From positions 3,534,001 to 3,598,000 of the forward strand of contig JALJCQ010000013.1 of NCBI GenBank assembly GCA_023091665.1: DNA of 64,000 bases, read 5' to 3'. The first letter of the stretch is position 1. Every line of letters begins with the position of its first letter. The notes beneath the pieces are model-generated. The model ran no database searches, was not told the DNA's origin, and saw only the letters and a program-made list of their open reading frames with translations. The stretch is from Pythium myriotylum (lineage: Eukaryota; Oomycota; Peronosporomycetes; Pythiales; Pythiaceae). A program made the translations under genes and the position numbers. This document shows, in pieces, positions 52,045 through 62,147 of the stretch.

Positions 52045-54201
52045 TCAGTTCTGGCCTGCGAGCAGATACTCGCGCGCTGGCTCGTTGCGCTGGAACTCAA
52101 AGAAGCTGCGGCCGGGGAACACTCGGCCACGCATGGAGACGAGCACGCCCATCAAGGCCACGGCAGCCAGCAGTGTAACAACGAGTCCGACTTGTTCGAT
52201 CTGCATGATGACTGTCGTGCTGCTAGGCACTTGTTGCAGCAAGCTGATGGTCTGCAGCGTTTTGGCGAATGCTCCAGCTTGGGCTGACGAAGCCTTGGGG
52301 GTTGAACGGATCTTCTCGATACAGCCGTCCAGTTCACTCGCCAGGGTCTTGAGCTTGATCGTACCGACGCCAGACGCCGCGTCCCACCCTGGGATAGCGT
52401 CATGGCCCTTTGCGCAGCACTCGTCATTTCGGCCGCCGCATGCGATATTGCCGTCCGCAATATCCTGAAACACGTGAGGACAAACAGCGTAGAGGCTGTA
52501 GATGAGCGGGTTCAAGAAGCCCAGCGCTGGTTTCCCTTGCTCGAGTCGCTGTTTGTTGAGGAGCGCGATGAGCGAAGACACGATCGGCGCAGAAACGGAC
52601 GTGCCGTCCGTGCGCCAGACCTTACCGTTCTCGTACACGGGGAATGAATGGCCTAGCGCCGCGATATCCGGGTAGGCGCGGCCTTGCGTGTTGAACAGGT
52701 TGGTGATACCTCGCTTAGCCGCGTAGTCCAGGTACGCCTGCACGGCGTCCTTCTGGTAGTCAGGCTGCGCGTACACAGCACTGAAACCTCCTCCAGATGT
52801 GATCAAGTCGCCGTGAGCGGAGCTGGTCACACGCTCCCCGTATTTACCGTCGCGGAGACTCGCTGGAACAAGAGACGTCGCGCCGACTGCTGTCACGTAA
52901 GGAGAGGATGCCGGGAACATGGCCACAAACCGCGAGCACGGCTGGATCCCACAGAACGCTGATAGGCGCGAGCCTTGGACACCGCCGTCGCCGGCTGAGA
53001 TGATGATCGAGATACCCTTGAGAGCAGCTTTCTGGAACTCGCGGTTCACGGCATCTCGGTAACCTGCGGGGACCGCGCATTCTTCGTCCGTGTAGCTGAT
53101 GGACACGACCGAAGGCGCCGGATCCATGGCATTCACAGTCTGCATGAACTGAAGGAAAGGCTCCTGGTTGTCGTCGGCAAACTCGCGTGTAGGGTCTCGA
53201 AGCTGCTGGAAGCAGACCAGCTCGACGTTGTCGCTACGCGCGAGACTGGCGACGACCTGAACGTCCAGGGAGGCCTCGCCCGTCGCAAGCTTCCCGAGCG
53301 AGCCGGGCACACCGGCGATACAATCACCCGTGTGCTTTGGGTTGGTGTAAGAGTTTGCTTGCACCGAGTCGTACTTGGCCAGGAACTGCTTGAGGTCACC
53401 TTCCGTGTAATACTCATTCAGAAACGCCGACACGACGATCTTGTTGCTCGGGTGCGTAGCGTTCCAGTTCGGGAGGTCGTCCGGCACATCGTACTGCTTG
53501 CGGATGAGCGCTGGCGTCGCGAGAATGTCGCTGTTCGAAATCGTATCGCGCAGCGATTTGACTGCGAACGGGTCCCCGTCCTGTGCGAGGTACTGAGCCT
53601 GCGTCGGCGTCGGAAAGCTCTCGAGCCCGTCAATGAACAGCACGTGGCTCTCAATCTCTGGCGGAACGACGAATCCTTCGGCGTGGGGTCGAATGACTCG
53701 CAAATGGTCTTGCTGTTCATGCGCAAACTCAAACAACTGCGTCTGGAAGAGCTTCTCGGCTGTCGCGACGGGCATGCGCAGCGTCACAAAGTCGCCCGCG
53801 GCGCTGCTTTCACTCTTAATATGCTGCGACTCAGCATGTTGGGCGAGAAATGCGCGAATCGCGTCTTGCGTCGCCTCGCTCGGCTTGTAATGGCGACGGA
53901 GCTGGTCGGCGGTGAGGAACTGGCCGTAGTTGGGCGACGCCACGTCGCTCACCGACCGCACGAGCGCGTCCAATTCGCGCGGCGACGTGGCCGAGTGCAG
54001 TGCAAGCGTGAAGGCGACTTGAGCGGCCGCGTCGGCGCGCTGCAGCGGCGTCCAGAGCGGCGCGCGCGCGCCGTGGACGAGACGCACGCGAGGCATCTCG
54101 CCAGGGGGCTGGAGACGCGCCGAGACCACGGGAAGCGACCGGGAAAGCGCGAGCGCGAGTGCCGCGACGAGAAGCGTCGACTGCGACGTCGCCACGCGCA
54201 T
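52045..54201 (-). CDS. Sedolisin (S53) tripeptidyl-peptidase-like protease with C-terminal membrane anchor
   Basis: 718 residues, single exon, ATG 54201. Signal peptide about 1-28; pro-domain about 50-205 (SPNYGQFLTADQLRRHYKPS is typical); catalytic domain about 225-620. Glu309 and Asp313 in GEASLDVQ, Asp405 in SAGDGG (oxyanion) and Ser535 in DGTSVSAP make the full S53 set. A calcium-site region DAASGVGTI follows. Unlike most sedolisins, a transmembrane helix (VGLVVTLLAAVALMGVLV, about 667-687) and a short cytosolic tail with Arg follow, so the enzyme would be a type I membrane protein facing the lumen or exterior, active at acidic pH. Tail-to-tail with the kinase. Confidence 0.95.
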   Translation of the reverse strand: MRVATSQSTLLVAALALALSRSLPVVSARLQPPGEMPRVRLVHGARAPLWTPLQRADAAAQVAFTLALHSATSPRELDALVRSVSDVASPNYGQFLTADQLRRHYKPSEATQDAIRAFLAQHAESQHIKSESSAAGDFVTLRMPVATAEKLFQTQLFEFAHEQQDHLRVIRPHAEGFVVPPEIESHVLFIDGLESFPTPTQAQYLAQDGDPFAVKSLRDTISNSDILATPALIRKQYDVPDDLPNWNATHPSNKIVVSAFLNEYYTEGDLKQFLAKYDSVQANSYTNPKHTGDCIAGVPGSLGKLATGEASLDVQVVASLARSDNVELVCFQQLRDPTREFADDNQEPFLQFMQTVNAMDPAPSVVSISYTDEECAVPAGYRDAVNREFQKAALKGISIIISAGDGGVQGSRLSAFCGIQPCSRFVAMFPASSPYVTAVGATSLVPASLRDGKYGERVTSSAHGDLITSGGGFSAVYAQPDYQKDAVQAYLDYAAKRGITNLFNTQGRAYPDIAALGHSFPVYENGKVWRTDGTSVSAPIVSSLIALLNKQRLEQGKPALGFLNPLIYSLYAVCPHVFQDIADGNIACGGRNDECCAKGHDAIPGWDAASGVGTIKLKTLASELDGCIEKIRSTPKASSAQAGAFAKTLQTISLLQQVPSSTTVIMQIEQVGLVVTLLAAVALMGVLVSMRGRVFPGRSFFEFQRNEPAREYLLAGQN

Positions 54202-54582
54202 GGAGGAGGCGCCGAGAGCGAGGAAGAGAGAGCGAGAGAGAGAGAGACCGTGGAATGAGGAGATCTCGGCCGAAGAGGAGGAGGCAACCGGCGGCTCTTC
54301 AGCGAGAATACGGTATGGAATACCGTATCCTTCCCAACTTCAAGACGGTATTTTATCTCGAAAGATTGCATATGCAACCTATTCTAAATTAGTAGATACC
54401 TTGCCAACCAGTTACGCGTAACCCCCTCACATTCACTTCGGAAAAATGAACCCAGGTTCTCTCGGCATCTGTACCCAGGTTACTGTTCGAATCGTACTTG
54501 TACGGAGTGTCAATGTACGCTTGATTTTCCGCGCCAAGGGCTCCAATGGCGAGAGCAGTATTGGAGTGTTGGAGAAGGCGCC
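54202..54582. other. Divergent intergenic, sedolisin / RAE1
   Basis: 381 bases with a (GA)n tract at about 54226-54248 and two copies of the word ACGGTAT near 54310-54350. CACATTCACTTCGGAAAAAT (about 54427) weakly resembles an initiator for RAE1. Confidence 0.4.
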
Positions 54583-55842
54583 ATGTCGTTCGGCGCCCCC
54601 GCGGGCGCGACGCCGTACCCGAACCAGAACAGCGACTACGACGTGCAGCCGGTGGTCGCCGACGGCATCCAGGACCTCGCGTGGAGCCCCGCGGCGAACG
54701 TGCTCGTGGCCGGCAGCTGGGACAACCTCGTGCGCTGCTGGGAGGTCCAGCAGCAAGGCGCGGCCTTCAACGCCGTGCCCAAGGCGCAGATCTCCCACGA
54801 CGGGCCCGTGCTCTGCACGGCGTTTAGCGCTGTACGTAGGAGGGGGGATTGCAAGGATGGCAAGGGGAAAGAGATGACGTGGATGGGTGGGATTTACGTA
54901 GGATGGCAGCACAGTGTTCTCGGGGTCGTGCGACAAGACCGCCAAGATGTGGGCGCTGAATGGACCCGCGCAGGGTCAGCAGATCGCAGCGGTGCGTGGA
55001 GTGACGGAAGAGCGGTGGAGTGAGGCAAATTAATTGTAGGTGGGTTTCCGTAGCACGACGCGCCGATCAAGGGCATCGCGCAGGTTCAGGAGGCCAACTG
55101 CGTGGTCACGGCGTCGTGGGACAAGACGGTCAAGTACTGGGACACGCGGTCGCCGACGCCCATGGCGTCCGTGACGCTCTCGGAGCGCGCGTACGCCATG
55201 GACGCCAAGTTCCCGCTGCTCGTGGTCGCGACGGCCAACCGCAGCATTGATATTATTGACATGCGCAAGCCGTCAGTCATCTACAAAACGACGCAGTCCA
55301 ACCTCAAGTACCAGACGCGCACGATTGCGTGCTTTCCGGACGGCACGGGCTTCGCAGTCGGCTCGATCGAAGGTCGCTGCGCGGTCATGCACGTCGAGGA
55401 GAAAGACAAGAAGAACGACTTTGCGTTCAAGTGCCACCGCGACGGCAACGACATTTTCCCGGTCAACAGTATCGCATTCCATCCTTATGGCACGTTCGCG
55501 ACCGCCGGTGGTGATGGCACGTACTGCTTCTGGGACAAGGATGCCCGCCAGAAACTCAAGGCTTTCGCCAAAGTGTACGTTTATTTGAGGGGGCGCTTTT
55601 CGAAGTTGGATACTGACGATTCGATTTGAATCATTTGTGTGTGCAGTAACCAGTCGATCACAGTCGGCAAGTTCAATGCGCGTGGCGACATTTATGCGTA
55701 CGGCGTGTCATACGACTGGAGCAAGGGTGCCGAGCACTACAACCCGGCTCAAATGCCGAGCGTGATCCGTCTTCACGCTGTAACCGACGCAGAGATCAAG
55801 CAGAGAAAGAAAGGAGGTCTGACAAGTAGACGCAGTTTCTGA
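54583..55842 (+). CDS. RAE1: RAE1/GLE2 mRNA export factor, WD40 protein
   Basis: Four exons, 54583-54831, 54902-54991, 55054-55574 and 55647-55842 (introns 70, 62 and 72 bases), give 351 residues, normal for RAE1. WD40 repeats run from about 25 to 320: DLAWSPAANVLVAGSWDNLVRCWEV, FSGSCDKTAKMWAL, CVVTASWDKTVKYWDTR, then the RAE1-typical SNLKYQTRTIACFPDGTGFAVGSIEGRCAV and FAFKCHR, and FATAGGDGTYCFWDKD. The last exon gives NQSITVGKFN...GAEHY. RAE1 binds NUP98 at the nuclear pore and also acts in spindle assembly. Confidence 0.95.
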
Positions 55843-56547
55843 GAGGCGCACGCGCGAATGTCGTGAGTGCGTCTCTGCGACCCATGGACAAGTGGAACTA
55901 ATCGTGAACATTGTTTGTGCTATTCGTGCTGTGTAGTTGGTCGGTAAATTGTCTATGTGGCGCATTTCAAGGTCGACGATTCTTAGCTTGGAGACAGCAC
56001 TTTGTCGAAGAGTACCACATCAGAAATCGAAAAAGAAAAATGTTCTTCGAAGCATCAACACGGAACGCATTCATCTGTTTGATCTTGTACTCTTTAGCGG
56101 GGGTGGCGATTAATCTGTGAGTTGGCGAGACGAACAAAGGGAAATTGGCGGAAGACAGCAAACAAGGTATGGTTGCATATGCGTGGTATTCCTCCCGACG
56201 GGCAATTCTGTTTTGCAGTTGTTGATTTCTCCTCTTTGTGGTTGATATCCTCATTGCAATCACGGCAGCTGCCCCAATGGTCTGCGCTAAGTTTTTCGCA
56301 TGGACTTTCTACTCAACTTCTCCAGTGCTTCCATTTAATCGAAGAGTTGACGTTGTTGCCTTGGTTTCCGCGTTTCGACAAAGATCTTTGCAAGGAATTT
56401 TTGATCACATTGACCTCTGGAATGTTGGTCGCGGGGATCTGATTGATGCATGCGTCAGGGGCGCGCAGAAGATCCATCGAAGGGAAGCGCCAGCTTCCAA
56501 CCGACGCCATTCACAGATTTTCTCCCCTCCACCCGATCAGAGCAAAG
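55843..56547. other. Intergenic 705 bases
   Basis: No supported gene. It ends with an initiator-like motif at 56506-56521. Confidence 0.45.
56506..56521 (+). promoter_or_regulatory. Oomycete initiator-like motif of GNAT 8
   Basis: GCCATTCACAGATTTT matches the Inr core (CATTC, then CA-W-TTT) and lies 26 bases before the ATG 56548. Confidence 0.5.
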
Positions 56548-57144
56548 ATGACAGCGACCGCTATTGCTCTCGATGAAGAAACCACGCCGGCAATTGACAA
56601 CAACGAGGCAGAGGATATTGAGAAGCGAATCCGCATTCGCTCGTACGACCAGCGAGACCACGCGCGGGTGATCGATCTCTTTGTTCCCGGGCTCATGAGC
56701 TACTCCAAGGTTCCCGGCCAGAGCCAGAAGTTTTGGGACGATTACATTGCGAAGAGCCTGAAGGGTGACCTCGCCGACATCCAAGGAACCTACTTCGCAC
56801 CAGGCGGCCACTACTGGGTCGCTGTGATCGATAGAGATGACGGCGAAGAAGACATCATCGGCATGGTTGCGCTTGAGGTGAAGGACGAGCAGAACGGAGA
56901 GCTGCGACGCATGTCGGTCAAGGCCGAGTACCGTCGCTATGGCGTCGGACGCATGCTCGTCCAGAATCTAGAAGAATGGGCGAAAGACAATGGATTCACA
57001 CGCGTTTTCCTCGCTGCTGGGTATGTTCTCGAGCGCGCGCATCGGTTCTACGAATCTCTCGGGTTCGTCAAGTTCGGAGACAAAGTGCTCTGTGAAGATC
57101 CGCTGTTCATCGAAGGCTGCTTTGAGAAGCACCTCACTGCGTAG
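56548..57144 (+). CDS. GNAT N-acetyltransferase paralogue 8
   Basis: 198 residues from ATG 56548; an upstream in-frame ATG (56446) lies before the initiator-like motif and was not used. RIRIRSYDQRDHARVIDLFVPGLM, GGHYWVAV, GELRRMSVKAEYRRYGVGRMLV (intact loop), AHRFYESLGFVKF, CFEKHL. Closest to paralogue 9, which lies about 600 bases downstream in the same direction (shared LFVPG, WKGY/WDDYIAKSL region, and RxFYxSLG). Confidence 0.88.
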   Translation: MTATAIALDEETTPAIDNNEAEDIEKRIRIRSYDQRDHARVIDLFVPGLMSYSKVPGQSQKFWDDYIAKSLKGDLADIQGTYFAPGGHYWVAVIDRDDGEEDIIGMVALEVKDEQNGELRRMSVKAEYRRYGVGRMLVQNLEEWAKDNGFTRVFLAAGYVLERAHRFYESLGFVKFGDKVLCEDPLFIEGCFEKHLTA

Positions 57145-57769
57145 ACAAGCGAATAACATCAACGGTTTTCCATTGCTGGACCCCTTCTCTCCCAGAAACC
57201 AACGAGTCATAATCCTTCGTGAACCGTCATCGGTTCGTGCAAACACGTGCCATCCAATCAAGCACCTCACGTTGAAGCCGCCATGTGGAATGTGGAAGAG
57301 TCATGCTTGTAACCGTGTTCTTGAGGCAACTCGCGAAGTCTCACCTATTTTTGTAAGCAAGACTCTTCAAGACAAGTTGGACTTTTCTGCTTCACAGTCA
57401 ACGCAGAACAGAAAGCTGCAAGTTGATTTGACATCCGCCGAGCGTTGTCGACGGGAGGGAGACCTTGACTGAACAACGGTGCAGAGACTTGGGCCAATCA
57501 ATGCTCGTCAGGCACACTATTGCAATCTCAGCGTAGCATTCGCCAAGTGCAAAGATTACTGGAGGTGGGTGTGATCTTGCCCGCATCTGGTTGAGTCCAT
57601 CCACAGGCAGCATATTCTTGCGGCCGTCAATTGGATCCTTAAGAAGCTTCCTCAACGAGATCAAACAAAACTCAGTAGGCAACCTCCTGCGAAGACGCGG
57701 CTTACCTTGCTCGGCCGAAGAGCATGCACACTTCCGGTGCGTCATTCTGAAATCTGCTCCTAATTGAAT
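57145..57769. other. Intergenic 625 bases
   Basis: Spacer between GNAT 8 and 9. No gene; an initiator-like motif at 57741-57755. Confidence 0.45.
57741..57755 (+). promoter_or_regulatory. Oomycete initiator-like motif of GNAT 9
   Basis: GTCATTCTGAAATCT fits the Inr core (TCATTC) and lies 15 bases before the ATG 57770. Confidence 0.45.
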
Positions 57770-58318
57770 ATGCAGCCACACCCCATCAGCATCCGTGTCC
57801 GGTCGTACATCCAAACGGACTATCCGGCCGTGGTCGATCTCTTCGTTCCAGGAATGATGATGAATGCCACCCTCGGTGGCCAGTCGACCGCATTCTGGAA
57901 AGGCTACGTCGCCATGAGCCTCCGTACTGACCTCGCAGACATTGAAGCCGCATACTTTGCTCCAGGAGGCCACTTCTGGGTCGCTGTTGTGGACGGCACC
58001 GACGAAATCGTGGGCATCGTCGGGCTGGAGAAGAAAAACAAGAGCGAAGGCGAACTACGTCGGATGTCAGTCAAGAACGAATATCGTCGCTACGGCGTCG
58101 GACGCATGCTCGTGACGACTCTGGAGAATTGGGCTTTGCAGAACCACATCACTCGCGTGTGGCTCTCGGGAGCCTACATCCTGAGAGGAGCGCACGCGTT
58201 TTACAAGTCTCTAGGCTACACGCACTTCAAGGACGAAGTGTACAACCGGGAGCCGCTGATCGTCCTCGGCTTTTTCGAGAAGACCCTATCGCAGACACCA
58301 TCTTCAATCGATCAATGA
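57770..58318 (+). CDS. GNAT N-acetyltransferase paralogue 9
   Basis: 182 residues from ATG 57770. IRVRSYIQTDYPAVVDLFVPGMM, FWKGYVAMSLRTDLADIE, GGHFWVAV, GELRRMSVKNEYRRYGVGRMLV (intact loop), AHAFYKSLGYTHF, FFEKTL. It has the shortest N-terminal tail of the array. Tandem partner of paralogue 8. Confidence 0.88.
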   Translation: MQPHPISIRVRSYIQTDYPAVVDLFVPGMMMNATLGGQSTAFWKGYVAMSLRTDLADIEAAYFAPGGHFWVAVVDGTDEIVGIVGLEKKNKSEGELRRMSVKNEYRRYGVGRMLVTTLENWALQNHITRVWLSGAYILRGAHAFYKSLGYTHFKDEVYNREPLIVLGFFEKTLSQTPSSIDQ

Positions 58319-58340
58319 GGAACAATATTGTGCCTCAGCG

Positions 58341-58524
58341 TGCTGGGTAGTCGTAAACGCCATCATCGCGATTGAGTCTCTCTATCTCTCGATGTTTCTA
58401 ATCACCATTAGCACAATCTACAATGAAAGCGAGAAGACAATGAGTCTCGAGAGTTGCTGGGCAGTCGTAAACGCCATCATCACAATCGAGTCTTCCTAGC
58501 TCTCCATGTTTCGAATCACCATCA
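58341..58524. repeat. 70-bp direct repeat, two copies 114 bases apart
   Basis: Copies at 58341-58410 and 58455-58524 share TGCTGGG(T/C)AGTCGTAAACGCCATCATC and a similar remainder ending ATCACCAT. They lie between GNAT 9 and the glutaredoxin ATG (58615), so one may be in the glutaredoxin leader. Confidence 0.75.
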
Positions 58525-58614
58525 ACATTCGTCATCGAACCATCCCCATGGTACAGCGTACCACTGCCTCCACTTCACGCTGGACTTGCCACAATCGAAA
58601 TTCTGCATCAAGAA

Positions 58615-59101
58615 ATGGGACTCACTGCGAGCAAGGAGAACGAGCCAGCGGCGCTCGAGTTCATCGACCAGACGCTCGCGGCTCATCCCGTGACGATCTT
58701 CAGCAAGTCGTACTGCCCGTACTGCGACATGGTGTGGCGCTGTGCTTATCGGAGACCGTGACAATGAGTGCGTGGTGCTGATTTGTTTGATGGCCAGGCC
58801 AAGGACGTGATGCGCCAGGCCGGCGTGCCGTACCACGTCGTGGAACTGGACCTCAAGAGCGACGTGCCCAGTGGATCCGATATCCAGGGCGCGCTGGCCA
58901 CCAAGACAGGTACAGTAGCAGTTTGTTTGGTGTGGAGAAGTGAACTTCGAAATAACTTAGGACGATGTGGTTGTAGGCCGCAAGACGGTGCCGAACGTGT
59001 TCCTCAACAAGGAATCGATCGGCGGTGGCACAGACGTCAAGGCACTCTTCCAATCAGGCAAGCTCACGGAGATGCTCAAGGAGGCCGGCGTGCTGCAATA
59101 A
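58615..59101 (+). CDS. Class I (dithiol) glutaredoxin, three exons
   Basis: Exons 58615-58731, 58798-58909 and 58977-59101 (introns 66 and 67 bases) give 117 residues. The redox motif is C34-P-Y-C37 in FSKSYCPYC. The glutathione-binding elements TVPNVFLN and GGGTDV (normally GGCDD/GGNSD) follow in exon 3. It reduces disulfides and glutathionylated proteins using glutathione, which connects functionally with the glutathione reductase at 29 kb. The last codons of this gene (from 59080) begin the segment that is repeated at 63364. Confidence 0.93.
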
Positions 59102-59716
59102 AATGCATGGGCGCGGCGTCTTATATTTGACGACTCGGACATACTGTATTCCCACAACTACACAGTCTTCTTCGCCTTGCGGACATGGAGATCAATGACC
59201 TTTTTCTCATTCAGACGCGAGGCAAGCGAGTGACCACATGCCGTGGCGGGAGTCAGGAAGCCGCCTCCGCTGAGCGCGCCGTCATGCTCGCCCTTGGCCA
59301 GGCAGATCGCCACCTCGGAGATCAGCTTGCTCGTGATCAAATAACCAGGATCGCCGACTCCCGAGCACTCACCTTTGGCCGCAAGCTTACCGTCAATACT
59401 GTAAGCGTGGGCCTCGGCGCTGAAGTATCCTCTCTTCATCGTCGCCTCGGAAGGTCCTTTCCCTGACTTGGGAGCAAGCTTCCAAAGCAACTTCCTCGTC
59501 CAGCGTCGTGTCGCAAGCGCTGCAAACGAGGCCATCGCGAGTGTGATGAGCCAATTCATCATGCTCTTGAGACTCATGCGTTCGATGTAAACAAACTCAT
59601 CGCCGTACTTGTCCTGCAAGAGGTAGTTGGATCGCATCACGACCTGCTGGTCGATCATGCCGGTCAGGAAAAGGGCACTGCGGGCCTTCAACTCGGGGTC
59701 GTAAGTCAGCTTCTTA
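59080..59716. repeat. Left copy of a tandem segmental duplication (compare 63364-64000)
   Basis: Identical to 63364-64000 except at 59168/63452 and 59301/63585, offset 4,284 bases. The duplicated unit starts in the last seven codons of glutaredoxin and continues at least to the window edge. Confidence 0.9.
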
Positions 59717-60453
59717 GTCGAGGTGTTGGCATCGACAAGCGCTTTCTTGAGCTCTGCGTACTCGCTGGATGTAAAGTAGTACGGCTTCGTCATGGCGCGC
59801 ATTTCCTCCGGAGTTAGAGCGTCCAGCATCGTCAGCAAGCTGATGACAGTACCGCCGCTTGCACTACCCATCGAAGACTTCCAGAAGTAGTTGACGCGCG
59901 ACAACTTCACGTTGAGCTCTCGGTCGACAAGATCCGCCAACAAGAACGTCATGAGGTCCGACGGAATGGCCTCAAAGCCGCAGCAATGGACAATACGTGC
60001 GCCGGTTTGCTTGGCTCTGGCTTGATACTTTTCCACATTTGCTTTCACCCATGGCATCTCGGCCGAGAGATCGCAATAGTGGACACCATGTTCAGCGCAC
60101 AGCTCGACCATCAACGCGCTGTAGATCTCGTATGGACCCGCGACCGAGAGCACAACACGCGTCGACTGCACCAGTTTCAACACGGCGTCTTTATCCATTC
60201 CGTCCGCAATGATCACGGGAACCTGGTCCACGACACTTGTGTTTGCACCATTCTTCTTCAGCTTTGCCTGGATTTCTCGTTTGGTCTCGTCGATCTTGTC
60301 AGCATTCCGTCCGGCGATCGCCCACTTGAGAGCTCCGTGAGCACCGACAGCAGTCTCCGCATCGGTGAGAAAGTACTCGAGCACGAGTCTCCCCGTGAAG
60401 CCCGTGGCGCCGAAGATCACGACGTCGTACAGCTTATTCTGCTCTGTCGTCAT
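59158..60453 (-). CDS. Saccharopine-dehydrogenase-like oxidoreductase (SCCPDH family), copy 1
   Basis: 431 residues, single exon, ATG 60453. The N-terminal Rossmann fold has VVIFGATGFTGRL (about 11-23) and AIAGRN. SVAGPYEIYSALMVELCAEHGVHYCDLSAE and CCGFEAIPSDL are typical of SCCPDH and mycobacterial trans-acting enoyl reductase relatives. A hydrophobic stretch at about 298-316 (NWLITLAMASFAALA) is the membrane or lipid-droplet-binding helix of the family. The C-terminus has the GDPGYLITSKL motif and GGGFLTPATACG. Exact reaction unknown; not lysine catabolism proper. It converges on glutaredoxin. Confidence 0.92.
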   Translation of the reverse strand: MTTEQNKLYDVVIFGATGFTGRLVLEYFLTDAETAVGAHGALKWAIAGRNADKIDETKREIQAKLKKNGANTSVVDQVPVIIADGMDKDAVLKLVQSTRVVLSVAGPYEIYSALMVELCAEHGVHYCDLSAEMPWVKANVEKYQARAKQTGARIVHCCGFEAIPSDLMTFLLADLVDRELNVKLSRVNYFWKSSMGSASGGTVISLLTMLDALTPEEMRAMTKPYYFTSSEYAELKKALVDANTSTKKLTYDPELKARSALFLTGMIDQQVVMRSNYLLQDKYGDEFVYIERMSLKSMMNWLITLAMASFAALATRRWTRKLLWKLAPKSGKGPSEATMKRGYFSAEAHAYSIDGKLAAKGECSGVGDPGYLITSKLISEVAICLAKGEHDGALSGGGFLTPATACGHSLASRLNEKKVIDLHVRKAKKTV

Positions 60454-60949
60454 GGGTGTTCGCTCGAGATTGTGGTTGTGAAGGGCCCAGCACAGGAGCG
60501 AGCATTCTTCGAGATTCTTCCATTCTTTTTATTCTTCAACAAAAAGAAAAGCAGCAAGATCATCGGAGACCGTCAATTTGATTGGCTGTAACCGTCAAAA
60601 TGAGATCTGATTCCTCCAAAGGACCAATTTCATGCACCGGATACTGTAACCTCACGCGAACACAGAGCAAGAGCCAACACAGAACCAACACCACGGACAC
60701 GAGGCGCCTACGTCTTTGGTGTTCGTCAAAAAGATCAGGCTCATTCAGCTAGATCTCTGGGATCCTTGTCATATCTCTAATCTGACCCAGATACCGACAC
60801 CCGCGATGGGATAGATGGCAATCTAGGCCGAAGACTGCATTCCCGTGGTTCCATTCATTCTGTATATTCTTCTTGATCTGGGAGAGCGATCTGCCTGCCA
60901 ACCTGCTGACTGTAGCGTGGCTGGTTCTTCACCGCGACGGCCTCCAGTA
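60454..60949. other. Intergenic 496 bases
   Basis: Upstream of SCCPDH copy 1; no gene. Confidence 0.4.
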
Positions 60950-62147
60950 AGAGGTGGGCAAGACCTCGCGATCGTGATCGAGCTCTTCACGGCGGGAATG
61001 CTCAGCTACGTGGACACGACGAAAGATGTGGCCGCTCTCTTTGAGACCTACTTCGAAGAGAGTCTGAACGGAGACATTGGCAATATCGAGACCACGTACA
61101 TGGGCTCGGGCGGCCACTTCTGGGTCGCCACGTGTGACGACGAGGACGGACAGGAGATCGTCGTGGGGATGGTCGGTCTTGAGGGCAAGCCAGAGAAGGC
61201 GTACGAGCTGCGACGCATGTCGGTGCGAGCCGAGTACCGTCGCCACGGCGTCGGAAAGAAGCTCGTGGAAACACTGGAGCAGTGGGCTCGAGACCGGGGA
61301 GTCGAGAAGGTCTGGCTCTCGACAGGTGGCCCCATGCTCCAGGCTCAAAAGTTCTACGAATCTATTCCATAATTCAAGCTGCAATTCGCCTGCAGCTCTT
61401 GAATGGTGTCGGCAGGTGCGTATTCCAAGAGACTGCGCGAGTCTGCAAGCGCGACCGTGCATCTTCCCGGGTGCTTAGTTGCTCGGGGCGTTGTAGCTCC
61501 GCATTTGTCGGATAATCATGACGTTGTCCCCTGCAACCGACGAAGGGGCCGACTTGTGTTTCGCTGCTGCGTCGAATCCGGTCAGCAGCCTCTGCACTAC
61601 GCTTGATTGTTTGTGGTCGCCTCGTGAGCATAGGACATGGCGACCGTGAAAGCAATCTCTGCGTTCACGTCGTTGTGAACTAGCCGGACGATCCTCCGTC
61701 CAAGAACAGCAGATACTGCACATTGTGGTCGCCGGTAGGTGCGTGGGCATGTGGATGTCGCAGGAGTTCGATCGCAGCGGCGGCGAAGTGGGAGTTCGCA
61801 GCGCTGTAGTCGGAGCATCGCCACCGTAGGTTTCCGAGTGAAGCCATAAGTCCCGTGTGTAGTTCCGCAATGGCATGTTCGCGAGTCCAGATGTAGTCTC
61901 GGAGTGCTGCGTCGGATCCAAGCCGTCTGTAGCACCATTGTCTCCACGCCGCGTAGCCAGCCTCCTGTGTAGCAATGGTGTGGGCAGTGGAAGGGGGTGC
62001 GAGTCGCGACAGTTCTTGTTGCGACCAGATTCGATCTGGGAATGCCGGGAAAAACATTCTACGAATCGCTGGGGCTGTCGAAACTTCAACGACGAGACCA
62101 TCGAGCTTGAGGGCTTCGCTGCGCCCTTCTACGAGAAGATCCTGTGA
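60950..62147 (+). pseudogene. GNAT paralogue 10, split by a retroelement insertion
   Basis: GNAT homology begins at about 60962 (DLAIVIELFTAGM) without an ATG or the RSY start. It continues through GGHFWVAT, YELRRMSVRAEYRRHGVGKKLV and STGGPMLQAQKFYES, and breaks at 61362 with a stop eight bases later. The missing C-terminus resumes at 62057 (FYESLG), then after a small shift runs NFNDETIEL...FYEKIL to TGA 62147. The two halves are separated by about 690 bases flanked by the 11-base direct repeat TTCTACGAATC (61352-61362 and 62057-62067). Closest to paralogue 3. 5' truncation, insertion and an indel make it a pseudogene. Confidence 0.85.
61363..62056 (-). mobile_element. Decayed retroelement fragment with RNase H domain
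   Basis: On the minus strand, three overlapping frames together give the ribonuclease H signature in order: LLFLDGGSSG (first catalytic Asp, about 61710-61680), ATTNN (about 61610), then GDNVMIIRQMR (last Asp, about 61500). Upstream of it (62045-61720) is a 100-residue region (DRIWSQQEL...FAAAAIELLR) without a name. At least two frameshifts and a stop break it. The flanking 11-base duplication marks the insertion. No terminal repeats or poly(A) seen, so whether it is a LINE piece or an LTR-element piece is unclear. Confidence 0.72.
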
